A stretch of DNA of 64,000 bases, from NCBI RefSeq assembly GCF_001411555.2, contig NC_049911.1:30477044-30541043 (forward strand), in the 5' to 3' direction. The notes below the pieces were generated by a model. It was not told where the DNA came from, searched no databases, and was given only the letters and a program-made list of their open reading frames with translations. This DNA is from Juglans regia. Its lineage: Eukaryota > Streptophyta > Magnoliopsida > Fagales > Juglandaceae. The position numbers and the translations under genes were made by a program. This document shows, piece by piece, positions 48,201 to 57,230 of the stretch (positions are counted from its first letter, which is position 1; every line of letters begins with the position of its first letter).

Positions 48201-51200
48201 TGCATAGTAATAGAGTCATAAAAAGAGCATACTGAGAATTTCCCTTTTCTAGAATGTCGCCATTCCATCATATCTTCCATTGTGACAGCAACAGGGATGT
48301 TGTACAGCAAATTCAGAAATTCCATCAGCACCGTCACTTCCCAGTCATGTGCATCTCGAGTAAGGCTGATGTTCCACTCCTGTGAACCTTGATTAATAAC
48401 CCGCAAATCTGCCACCATAGCTTCCTTTTCCCGTGCAATTCTAAAAATCATAGGATAAGCATCCTTCAAGGCCGTGTCTCTCAACCACACATCTTGCCAG
48501 AAATTAATCCTACTACCATCTCCCAAACGTAGCCGAGTATTACTAACAAAGGAGCACCAACCTTTTCGTATATACTTCCATAGCCCCACACCATACGTCC
48601 CCCTCCCTTCTTTAGAGCACCAACCCCCCCTTTCCCTACCATACTTCATATCAACCACCCCTTTCCATAAAGTTCCCCTCTCATGGTTGTAACGCCACAA
48701 CCATTTACCTAATAGTGCCTTATTGAACGCCCTCACATTTCGAACCCCCAATCCACCATCTCTCAAAGGAGAGCATACCTGATCCCATCCTACTAAGTGA
48801 AACTTAAACTCCTCTCCTAGCCCACTCCACAAAAAATCACGTTGGATCTTCTCTATTCTAGAAGCAATACTAGCGGGTAGGGGAAATAAAGATAAGTAAT
48901 ATGTGGGGAGATTGGATAAGGTACTCTTGATGAGTGTGATTTTCCCCCCTTTAGAAAGATATAGCCTCTTCCACCCGGCCAACCTACGCTCAAATTTTTC
49001 CAGCACCACCTCCCAAATACTTTTAGCTTTGAAAGAAGCCCCCAATGGGAGTCCAAGGTACTTCAACGGCAATAAGGAAACCCCACAACCCAAAATATTC
49101 GCCAACCCTCTAATATTGCTAACATTGCCAACGGCAACCATCTCCGTCTTGGCCAAATTAATCTTCAAACCAGATACCGCTTCAAAACAAAGTAAAATGG
49201 CCTTCAAAGATTTGATATGTCCTGCATTTGCCTCACAAAATAACAAAGTGTCATCTGCAAACAAAAGGTGAGAAATAATGGTTGAGCCATGAATATCTCC
49301 CACCGAGAACCCTGAAAAGAATCCCCCTTCTACTGCCGCTATTACCATGCGACTTAGAGCCTCCATTACTAAGACAAATAAAAGGGGTGATAGTGGGTCA
49401 CCTTGTCTTAGACCCCGTGAGCTATTAAAAAAGCCCACTGGATCACCATTAACCAAAACCGAGAAACGAGCCGTTGACACACAATACTTCATCCACTTCC
49501 TCCATTTTTCCCCGAACCCGCATCTACTCAGCATATATATCAGAAAATCCCAATTAACATGATCATAGGCCTTCTCCATATCAAGTTTGCATAAAATACC
49601 TGGAGTTCCCGACTTGATCCTACTATCCAAACATTCATTAGCTATAAGAACCGAGTCCAAAATTTGCCTCCCTCTCACAAAGGCATTTTGGGACTTGGAG
49701 ATAATCTTCTCCATGACCATGCTCATCCTATTGGCCAGCACTTTGGCTAGTATCTTATACACGCTGCCCACGAGACTAATCGGTCTGAAATCTTGTACCT
49801 CTCTTGCACCTGCCTTTTTAGGGACTAATGCAATGAATGTGGCATTTAAGCTTTTCTCAAATCTACTAAAAGTGAAGAATTCCTGGAAAACCAGCATTAC
49901 ATCCTCACGCACCACCTCCCAACATTTCTGAAAAAAAGCCATAGTGAAACCATCTGGGCCTGGAGCTTTGTCTTTATTCATCTTCTTAATTACTTGATGT
50001 ACCTCTTCCTCTTCGAATGGTCTCTCCACCCAAGCCATACTATTTTGATCGATGACCTCAAAGGCTAGTCCGTCTACTGAAGGCCTCCACGAATGAGGTT
50101 CTGACAACAAATGTTCAAAATGCCCAACCACATGCTCCTTTATCTCCGCCTGATCTGAGGAAGCATTTCCATCTATGTTCAAAGACTCAATAGAGTTAAA
50201 CCTCCTATGAGCATTGGCAATACGGTGAAAGAACTTTGTGCTTTTATCCCCCTCACGAAGCCACAAAGCCCTTGACTTTTGTCTCCAAGAAATCTCCTCC
50301 ATTAAAGTCAATCTTTCTAAATCAGCTACCACTTGAACTTTTCTGTTATTTTCATCCCTTACTTCTTCCAAACCTTGTAGCTCCTGGAATAAACTCTTCT
50401 TTTGCAAGCTTACATTACCAACTACCTGTTCATTCCAAGACTTTAGATCCTTCTTCAATGCTTTCAACTTTCCAGCCAATACATAACTCGGATTACCTTC
50501 AATAAGATATGAATTCCACCATTGCTTGACTAATTCCACAAAACCCTCCATCTTTAACCACATATTCTCAAACTTGAATGTCCTTCTACCCCCTTGCACC
50601 CCACCGCAGTCTAACAATATAGGAAAATGATCAGAGCATAACCTTGGAAGTCTAGTCTGACTTACTTCTGGAAAATGTATCTCCCATGAAGGAGAAATGA
50701 GAAATCTGTCCAGTCTTGACCAAGTTTGATTGCTAGACCAAGTGTAATCTCCTCCCCTTAACGGTAGGTCCATCAAACCTACCTCAAAAATGAAATTCGA
50801 AAAATCCACCATAGCTTGATTTTGTCGTCCCTCCCCTGATCTTTCGCTGGAGAATCTTGTAACATTGAAATCCCCACCAATACACCATGGGACCTCCCAC
50901 CAAGTGCATAGGCTAGCAAGTTCATCCCAAAGCAACCTCCTTTCATTGCCCAAGTTAGGACCATAAACCCCAACAAATGCCCATAAAAAGTCATCTTCAG
51001 AATTTTTAAAGTAGCACCCCACCGAGTATTCTCCCACAAACTCATCAATATTCTCCACCACCCTCTTATCCCACATGATCAAAATACCCCCCGAGGCCCC
51101 TTCCGAGGGTAGATATAGCCAGCCTACATATTGACAACTCCATATGCTCCGAATAATTCTTTTAGTGATGAGCTTTAACTTTGTTTCCTGTAGGCAAATA

Positions 51201-54200
51201 ATGTCCACTTTCCATTGCCTTAATAAAGCTCTTATTCGAAGACGTTTATTTATCTCATTCAGCCCCCTAACATTCCAACACAAAATTCTGGGCTTCATTT
51301 ATCAACTGTTCCAGCCCTCCCCTTGTTTCTTCCACGGCTTGCGCTCCCCTCCTTTCCATCATAATTAATGGACCACGTCAACCTCTTCAACTCCCTATCT
51401 CTCTTTAATCCTACTCCATGTTGTCCTGCCTCAATGGCTATAATTAGTGCCTTAAACTGATCTTCGTAGCCCTTACACGAGATTCCCATACAAATTTGAA
51501 GTTCCTCTACCTTTTTCAATATCCAATCCTCAGAAACAGTAGGATGAACCATGCGTATTGGAGTAGGATCTTCTGCGAACTCCACCCCCTCTGTTGAGTT
51601 TGGAACCAGCTCCTTCAATAGGCCTTCCCCTTCTATCACTGATGTGTTCCCACACTCCACAGCTACGATCGAATCTGATTTATCTCCCTCTAAGTACATA
51701 TCCATATGGACCTGGCCTGATAGTGACAGATTCGGAGGCCCATGATTCACCATGGAAATCTGTTGTAACCCAGTTCCCGTAAACAGTTCCAGTCCTTCCC
51801 CTTCATCGATTTCTCCCATTTCCATCACTGTCGATCCTTCCTTAGAGTCCCCATAAGTCGTCATCCTCCTCTGTGCCAAACATTGCCCCGAATCTATACT
51901 TGGCTTGCGGATTTCGGGTCCCTCCTGAGAACCCGGTACAATGGGAACTGCGGGAATGTTCGAAGCACCCTTAAGCTGCTGCGACGTCACTGCCGATGGC
52001 TTCTCAGAGTCGTCGGAGGCCGCCGCTCTTGTCTGTGTCGGCCGCTTCCCAAATTTCGGACTCAGCATGGATGTTTCGGATCCCTCCAGAGACCCCGATA
52101 TCACTGAAACTGGGGGTTGTGGCGTTGCTTCCAACGGCAATGCTTCCGTCGCCGTCACCACAGCCTTCGACGCCTGAGGTTTTGCCGGAGTAAGTGCCGC
52201 TAGCTCCCCCGCTGTGCGATGCGCGGGTTGCGGTTTCTTTCTCCAGAAAGAACCCGCCTGGAGGAAGGGCTCGGGCCCTGACCCGACACTGTCCTGGGCC
52301 TTTGCTTTCTTCCCTTTCTCCAGCCCACTCTCCAAGCCCAGCCCAGCCTCCTCTTTACCCAAAACACACCGTATCAGTCCCTTAACTTTAGCACCCATCA
52401 CCTCCAGCGTATCCTGCATATCCCGTAATTCCCTCAGAATAGTTACCTCACCTTGCCCATACCACCTGCCTCTTCCATCTTGTCTCTGATCTTCAGCCAT
52501 AACAGAAGTATCGCCTACCCTCATTAGACCTGCCATGTCTGACTTTTGCATGTCTCTAGTTGCCTGCAAAGCCTCCTTATATGACTTAGATGATGTACAG
52601 GCTACTACCGATGAAGATGGATGGTATCTCCCCTTCCCCCCACCGCTTCCCACCTCCCTCAATGCCACCGCAAGATTTCTCCAACCCCTCCCATCTCTGT
52701 CTCCAGGTATGATGATAAAACTACGGCTTCCACCACCACTATAGACCACCAGAGACAAATAACTGCCACGGGAGTTTGAACCTTGTTGCGCAACATACGC
52801 TCTGCTTCCTTCTCTATGAGCAGAGTAATATCCCTTCCCATTGTGCTTTTGACAATCCTCCAATGTTCTTGAAGCCCAATGTACTGTATCTACACCCAAC
52901 CTCAAGTTTTGTACTCCTTTCCATCCCTTCTCAGTGATAATCACTCCACTCCCATCTGCCCGAACCTCAAACACCTTAGACTCAATTACTAGACTTCTCA
53001 CAAAAGTCATTTTCCTACAAGGAACACTCTAGAAAAACTACAACTGCACTTAACTAGCAAAAACATCCATCGATACCATTCTGAACTTAACACCCAACTG
53101 TACTACATGCTAATCACCACAAGGAACTACCAACATTGACGACCCAGCACCAGAAGCATAAACACACAGAGAGCAAAAAGTGTACGGAGAGAAAATTTTC
53201 TGTAAAAGATTAAAATTTCAACATGCTTCCAAAACCTCAACTCCAACAAATGACTAATTCTTTTGAAGAACATGTAACAAGGCTGTCCTAAAATTCTTGA
53301 AAAGCCACAGAAGAAGGAAAGAGATCCCCAGAATTCAATCTTCGTGGGCTTCTAGCAGGACTTGAAAAAACACTAATGGGAGCGTGCCTGGCAGGAACTT
53401 TCAGCCTGAAGTTGCAATTAAAACCTTCATCATTTAATTCTTGAAGCAATACATTATTTGTGGCAACATTATTTGTGTTTTTCCTGAAGTTACTAAAACA
53501 GATGAACAAGATGATATAAACACATGCGTATATATGAAAATGCAAACGGCGTCGTTGACATTTTGCCAGGTGGGATCCGGTTTCCCCGCGGTTCCTCTGG
53601 CCAGTTACCTATAGAGTTTTTCATATATCAATAGGAGTAACCAAGTACACTGGACGTATACAAGAAAACACCTAGCCCAAAAATATATATATTTTATAAG
53701 TAATATATAAACATATATTGATACAAGAAAATAGAGCATACAAATAAATGACAGCCATACTGAATTGTTGACCAAAACAAGATACAAGTGCATAAATTTA
53801 AATCAATCAGCAATGTGCTGCTGCTATATCCTGCATCCTGCTATGAAGGAAGCTAAAGCAAACAGATACAATATTGTACGAAGAAATTAACTACCGTGTG
53901 TACATTGGCCAGCCTGTTAAAATCCGCCTGAGGAAGGGTAACAAGCAAATTTTTCACCATTACAGTGGGAAGGCAGATTCTTTAAAAATCCATTCATATA
54001 TGGGTGACTCACCCAGGGTGAGGGGCCTGTCTCCATTCTCAGCTCATCGTCTAAATCACTGGGTAATCCTCACTTATATTTCAATGAAATTTAATCTAAT
54101 GGGTATATGAAATTTCTTGATTTAATCTGATCTCCGTGCAAGTGTCTTATGGATTGCTAGGGTTTTCTTGAATTACTACTTTTTAAATATTGTTTAGAAA

Positions 54201-57200
54201 CTGATTTTGTGGTGGCCCGAGGCTTGGAGTAAATTTGTGTCATATTTACTCATCCTTAGGGCAGGTGCAGATGAAATCCCCTCCTTGAGCGGGCAGGTGG
54301 GGGTTGACAATGCCCACCAGCTAGGTGAGGGGGTGGGTGGGGTGGTAGCATAAACTCCTCATAACTGAGCACAAATTCGTTTCAAGTAATGCTTCCCATA
54401 AACAACAACCATTTAAATTACCTGTTCCCACAATTTATAAGACCACAGGGACGCAACTCCAACTTGTTCCAATTATAGAGCTTGACAAACAGTTCGTATG
54501 GAAAGATTCCCTGTAAAACAAGCACATAATCAACAAGAAAACTACGTTGCATCCAAAAGTTAAATTAAGGCAACAAAATCATATCAGCAAACCTTGTCGG
54601 TGTATCTTCCAGAAACCCCACCCCCATTGCCCACTGGGACATCTTTCGACAATTTAGATACTCTGAACTGATCAACAACCTTCCGTACAGATGTTTTTAA
54701 GCCACTCCTAGCATTTGGAGAAGAACTCCTAACCTCAGAGGATACAGCAGCACTAGTGTGAACACCATCAACCTTTCCAGGTTTAATCACAGGAACTGAA
54801 GACCCTTGAGCACTAGATGATAAACATCCCACTTCTCTGGACTTCAAGAGATGGGAAGTACTGGCAGGGTCATCAGCACCGTGCTTCAAACTTTCAGATC
54901 TCAAAGATGGCAAGTTACTGACATTCAAAGCATCTGTACTTCTTGAATTCCCAATAATGCTTGAAGAAAGATGAACATGTGAAGAGGAAGATGGCATAGA
55001 TTTAACTTCAAAGCTAGTTTCATTATCTGTACGACCAGATCCTCCATGGTTCAATGATGCAGAGTGTTTGACCACCTTTGGAGCATCAGCACTAATATTT
55101 TCTGATGAAGCTGCTCCATGAACAAACTTAGTGATCTGTGAAGCACATGGAAGAGCATCATCTGCTAGAATGCCTTTTACCCCAGCACCTTGTTCATGTA
55201 AAGGAGTAGTTTCAGACAAGTTGAATGAAAAACGTAAGACAGATCCAGAATGAGATAATTTGGCATCACCGAACCCATGGGAATTTGACAGAGCAGATTT
55301 GTCAGATGCATCAATTGTGGACCCAATGGGGTCGAGAGTCGTCCCCCAGAAACCAGAAGACACTTTACCATGCTCAACATTTGAATCCTCACACAAGCGA
55401 ATACTTCCCAAACCTAAAGAACTGGCTGATGTGCACTCATTTTCTCTATCACTACAATCGGATTTAGTCTGATTTAAGTTACTTACTTTGGTAAGATGAT
55501 CAACAGAATAAACTAAACTAGCAAACTTAGGAGACAATGGCTGGCTTTGATTCATGTTCTTAGTAATAAAAGAGGTATCAGGCCTGTCAACGGGATTATC
55601 AACAGAGAGATGTACATCTGATCCCCCAGACTCATTTGAATCTGTGCTCTCACCCACAGAAACATCATCAGATTCACCATTGGTAGTTGAAGCAGAAAAT
55701 CCAGAAAATGACACACTAGAAGTTTCAGAATCAGAATTAGTTCCTTTACTATCTTGTAGAAACTCAGCTTTTGTATCATCAACCTTCTCATGTGGAGATT
55801 CAGGAGAGCCGCCAGGCTTAGAAAAAACAGGTTCCCCAGTAAATGTTTCTATTGGGTTTGGGCGACACCTGCCTTCAGTCTCAAAACTGTCACAATTGAT
55901 TTCATGGCCGTCTTGATCTGTCAGCTTGCTTCCCACTTCATTTATCTGTTGAGTGATATTGGGAGGATGACATTCCTCCTTGTGACCTTGTCGCCAGTGG
56001 ATTATCTGGCATTTTCCAGAGCTACAAAATCCAAATGTCTCTGTCACTAACTTGAATAAACATGACTTGAATAAACAGAAATGGAAAGCAATTTTTTTTT
56101 TTTTGATTAGTTTATTCTTTCAAGGGACAGTTAGAAAAGGAAGTGTCATGGCAGAGATGAGATCTAGATTAGGCGGAGACGAGATCGAAAAGGAAGCTTC
56201 ACGGAAGAGAGAAAACGAATATGCTGTCGAAATGAAAAAAAAAAAAAAATCATTTCTCTTGATCAAGGCTTTCCCTTGATCTTGTCTCTTGAAAGGGCTT
56301 TGTTGAAACAAAGCTGCTGTCAAGGGTGTCCTTGAAGACAGAAATGGTGAGACTCAGATGATTGGTAGAAGAAGAAGAAGAAAGAAGAGGAAGAGACTGA
56401 GGTTTGAGTAGAACGAAATCAAAGCTTTCTCAGCCTCCACTTGAACAAAATGTGGCTGCCAACACACTGCCTAGTAGCAGCGTGGGGGGATTGTGTTAAT
56501 AAATGTTCCTTTTTTCCACTAGCATAGCACATAGTTTCACAAAATGGAAGCAAAGTTCAATTTCATATTGATTGATATAGCTCAATGTACCGAACCCTTC
56601 CAATAAAAAATAACACATTCAATATCCTGTCAAAGATTGGAAACCGGTAGCCCTAATATTCAACATGGATTGAAATGAGTACAATGTGATTCGTGGAGCT
56701 CATAAAAAAACACCTGCCTAGTCTTCCTAACATATGCTATTCATAGTTCCCAAATCCGTGTTCGTGCCAAATACGTAATTTCATAAGATGACAAACAAGT
56801 CCTCTAAAGTTTGAGTGTACGGTAACATAATAATGTGAGAATATCCCCAAAATTGAGGAATTATACAAATCTGAAACCAAATTATCATGCACACGAATAA
56901 AAATGATCACAAATAAATAAAATCCTACCAATATCGGACGGCCTTGCACCGGGCACACCGGGTAGTGGTAGGGGAATAACACACGGCGCACTGATAATAA
57001 CTCGTTGACATCGGAACGGCACAGTCGGCACCGAAACCATAGCCAGCGGTCGCCTCAAGCTCGGCTCTTGCTGCCTCATCGGCGGCCAGCACCAATAGCC
57101 GCTTGATCTCCTCCTTTCTGGCCAAGGCGTGCAGCCATTTTCTCCTAATTATGAACCCGATCACCGGGGCGACCAGGCAAGCAACAAGCACCAGGCCCGG

Positions 57201-57230
57201 AAACCCTAAAAAATACCCGGAATCACGCAT
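42248..57230 (-). CDS. UBP16: MYND-finger ubiquitin-specific protease, UBP15/16-like
   Basis: Eleven exons on the minus strand: 57230-56929, 56021-54593, 54510-54422, 45513-45428, 45310-45148, 45036-44916, 44731-44574, 43638-43554, 43475-43263, 43056-42995 and 42890-42248. All junction phases fit, giving 1116 residues. A hydrophobic N-terminal segment (about 9-28) precedes a MYND zinc finger with Cys at 81, 84, 92, 95, 101, 105 and 118 and His at 114. A long Ser-rich linker follows (about 120-575). The peptidase domain has [18 protein letters not shown] with catalytic Cys608, [11 protein letters not shown] with His863, and KWFKIDDS with Asp 879/880. The C-terminal tail is Ser/Asp-rich and low in complexity. 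By family knowledge it removes ubiquitin from substrates; UBP15 affects organ size and UBP16 salt tolerance. The length and linker favour UBP16 over UBP15, but this is a judgement. Intron 1 splits the sixth MYND Cys codon (Cys101). Intron 3 (about 8.9 kb) splits the codon just before the catalytic Cys and holds a LINE. Confidence 0.95.
43719..43835 (-). mobile_element. LINE 3' tail fragment in UBP intron 7
   Basis: TTTTTTATATAAGTGAACGA, then ACTTTATCGATGAATAGGCC and GTACACGGGATGTATACAAA match the tail pattern of the intact LINE (T-run, ATAAGT, GGCATAGCCCAAGTACACT, GTATAC). It is diverged and 5'-truncated. Confidence 0.55.
46328..46480. mobile_element. Foldback MITE in UBP intron 3
   Basis: AATTATTAGGTACTCCC (46328-46344) is the exact reverse complement of GGGAGTACCTAATAATT (46464-46480). 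Pairing continues inside: GTACTCCCATCCAATCATAG on the left mirrors GTGATAGGATGGGAATAC on the right. The 153-bp element is therefore a long imperfect hairpin. It is non-coding. A target-site duplication cannot be separated from the TA-rich ends. Confidence 0.75.
47582..47596. repeat. LINE target-site duplication, 3' side
   Basis: TCTTTTGAAGAACAT directly follows the LINE poly(A) end (in element orientation) and is identical to 53259-53273. Confidence 0.93.
47684..51298 (-). CDS. LINE ORF2: endonuclease and reverse transcriptase
   Basis: 1204 residues, uninterrupted. An AP-type endonuclease occupies about 1-230 (LCWNVRGLN at 6-14, QETK at 37-40, GGDFNVTR at 141-148, SDHFP at 222-226). The reverse transcriptase covers about 430-700, with KAPGPDGF near 444, FRPISLVGS near 504, KLDMEKAYD near 571, [11 protein letters not shown] at 631-641 and the catalytic FADD at 680-683. 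A zinc-binding zf-RVT domain lies near the C terminus ([11 protein letters not shown], then CCLC and HLLLHC). No RNase H domain follows, unlike the relics at 10-11.6 kb and 30.4-30.8 kb. By family knowledge the protein nicks target DNA and primes reverse transcription there. Its ATG overlaps the ORF1 stop as ATGA, which suggests reinitiation after ORF1 termination. All core catalytic motifs are present. Confidence 0.95.
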   Translation of the reverse strand: MKPRILCWNVRGLNEINKRLRIRALLRQWKVDIICLQETKLKLITKRIIRSIWSCQYVGWLYLPSEGASGGILIMWDKRVVENIDEFVGEYSVGCYFKNSEDDFLWAFVGVYGPNLGNERRLLWDELASLCTWWEVPWCIGGDFNVTRFSSERSGEGRQNQAMVDFSNFIFEVGLMDLPLRGGDYTWSSNQTWSRLDRFLISPSWEIHFPEVSQTRLPRLCSDHFPILLDCGGVQGGRRTFKFENMWLKMEGFVELVKQWWNSYLIEGNPSYVLAGKLKALKKDLKSWNEQVVGNVSLQKKSLFQELQGLEEVRDENNRKVQVVADLERLTLMEEISWRQKSRALWLREGDKSTKFFHRIANAHRRFNSIESLNIDGNASSDQAEIKEHVVGHFEHLLSEPHSWRPSVDGLAFEVIDQNSMAWVERPFEEEEVHQVIKKMNKDKAPGPDGFTMAFFQKCWEVVREDVMLVFQEFFTFSRFEKSLNATFIALVPKKAGAREVQDFRPISLVGSVYKILAKVLANRMSMVMEKIISKSQNAFVRGRQILDSVLIANECLDSRIKSGTPGILCKLDMEKAYDHVNWDFLIYMLSRCGFGEKWRKWMKYCVSTARFSVLVNGDPVGFFNSSRGLRQGDPLSPLLFVLVMEALSRMVIAAVEGGFFSGFSVGDIHGSTIISHLLFADDTLLFCEANAGHIKSLKAILLCFEAVSGLKINLAKTEMVAVGNVSNIRGLANILGCGVSLLPLKYLGLPLGASFKAKSIWEVVLEKFERRLAGWKRLYLSKGGKITLIKSTLSNLPTYYLSLFPLPASIASRIEKIQRDFLWSGLGEEFKFHLVGWDQVCSPLRDGGLGVRNVRAFNKALLGKWLWRYNHERGTLWKGVVDMKYGRERGGWCSKEGRGTYGVGLWKYIRKGWCSFVSNTRLRLGDGSRINFWQDVWLRDTALKDAYPMIFRIAREKEAMVADLRVINQGSQEWNISLTRDAHDWEVTVLMEFLNLLYNIPVAVTMEDMMEWRHSRKGKFSVCSFYDSITMHQRHNFPWKNIWRTKAPTKAAFFVWTAALGKILTIENLRRRGLIITNWCCLCRNSGESVDHLLLHCEFAQDIWTYFLSRMGIAWVMPGRVVDLLASWRGITGTLQIAAVWKMVPICIFWCIWNERNERLFEDHERSLEEFRNFFWKTLFLWAIAIDWNGRSFHDFLVTVPSA
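51295..53010 (-). CDS. LINE ORF1-type protein, divergent
   Basis: 571 residues, uninterrupted, immediately upstream of ORF2 and overlapping its start codon. It begins [20 protein letters not shown], a compact N-terminal region (about 1-120) rich in beta-type residues, with [16 protein letters not shown] and [14 protein letters not shown]. The remainder is long, Pro/Ser/Glu-rich and probably disordered, and the C terminus has a short [10 protein letters not shown] helix-like stretch. I see no CX2CX4HX4C zinc knuckle, which many plant L1 ORF1 proteins carry. RNA binding and ribonucleoprotein assembly are expected from the position in the element, not from a recognised domain. Confidence 0.85.
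   Translation of the reverse strand: MTFVRSLVIESKVFEVRADGSGVIITEKGWKGVQNLRLGVDTVHWASRTLEDCQKHNGKGYYSAHREGSRAYVAQQGSNSRGSYLSLVVYSGGGSRSFIIIPGDRDGRGWRNLAVALREVGSGGGKGRYHPSSSVVACTSSKSYKEALQATRDMQKSDMAGLMRVGDTSVMAEDQRQDGRGRWYGQGEVTILRELRDMQDTLEVMGAKVKGLIRCVLGKEEAGLGLESGLEKGKKAKAQDSVGSGPEPFLQAGSFWRKKPQPAHRTAGELAALTPAKPQASKAVVTATEALPLEATPQPPVSVISGSLEGSETSMLSPKFGKRPTQTRAAASDDSEKPSAVTSQQLKGASNIPAVPIVPGSQEGPEIRKPSIDSGQCLAQRRMTTYGDSKEGSTVMEMGEIDEGEGLELFTGTGLQQISMVNHGPPNLSLSGQVHMDMYLEGDKSDSIVAVECGNTSVIEGEGLLKELVPNSTEGVEFAEDPTPIRMVHPTVSEDWILKKVEELQICMGISCKGYEDQFKALIIAIEAGQHGVGLKRDRELKRLTWSINYDGKEGSASRGRNKGRAGTVDK
53259..53273. repeat. LINE target-site duplication, 5' side
   Basis: TCTTTTGAAGAACAT immediately precedes the LINE 5' end (in element orientation) and is identical to 47582-47596. 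Confidence 0.93.
53285..53480 (-). pseudogene. Gene fragment resembling a plant MAPKKK N-terminal region
   Basis: The minus strand encodes [20 protein letters not shown] and then [20 protein letters not shown] plus [13 protein letters not shown] before a stop. The Ser/Pro-rich RxAPxSxFSSPAxSPxR pattern resembles the N-terminal half of plant MEKK-type kinases of the MAPKKK3/5 group, as I remember it. The LINE interrupts the sequence right after this, and the frame resumes beyond the LINE at about 47500-47580 with [10 protein letters not shown] and then further stops. There is no kinase domain. The family name is tentative; the presence of an interrupted coding-like fragment is firmer. The fragment is not part of the UBP mRNA, as it carries stops and has no needed junction. 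Confidence 0.4.
53616..53720 (-). mobile_element. LINE 3' tail-like fragment
   Basis: CAATAGGAGTAACCAAGTAC, ACTGGACGTATACAAGAAAA and TTTTATAAGTAATATATAAA resemble the tail motifs of the intact LINE (CCCAAGTACACT, GTATAC, ATAAGTAATAAG), but in a rearranged order. It is a diverged remnant in UBP intron 3. Confidence 0.4.

Larger units (their letters stand above)
47597..53258 (-). mobile_element. Complete LINE (L1-type non-LTR retrotransposon)
   Basis: The element reads on the minus strand: about 248 bp of 5' leader, ORF1 (53010-51295), ORF2 (51298-47684), a short 3' UTR with GTATAC and TTGGGCTATGCC motifs, and a poly(A) end at 47597. Identical 15-bp direct repeats (47582-47596 and 53259-53273) flank it, so both ends are defined and the element is about 5.66 kb. 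Both ORFs are open with no stop or frameshift, and the duplication is perfect, which together suggest a recent insertion. It lies in intron 3 of the UBP gene, in the same transcriptional orientation as the host gene. Whether it is still active cannot be told from sequence. Confidence 0.95.
46871..53590. other. Possible inverted-repeat-bounded element carrying a gene fragment
   Basis: AACCGCGGTGGGGAACCG at 46871 is partly matched, in inverted orientation, at 53575-53590 (reverse-strand reading AACCGCGGGGAAACCGG). Similarity continues inward with gaps, as TGGCTAATGCCACG against TGGCAAAATGTCAACG. With the LINE (47597-53258) removed, the enclosed DNA is about 1.06 kb and contains the MAPKKK-like fragment. 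This is the layout of a gene-capturing (Pack-type) DNA transposon, but no target-site duplication was found and the inverted repeats are imperfect, so the call is tentative. Confidence 0.25.

Noticed and set aside
51551..52489. Several plus-strand ORFs inside the LINE
   Set aside because: They are antisense to the intact ORF1 and have no independent features.
54584..56047. Stand-alone 487-residue protein
   Set aside because: It is exon 2 of the UBP gene read from an upstream intronic Met; the MYND finger is completed only by joining to exon 1, which splits a Cys codon at the junction.
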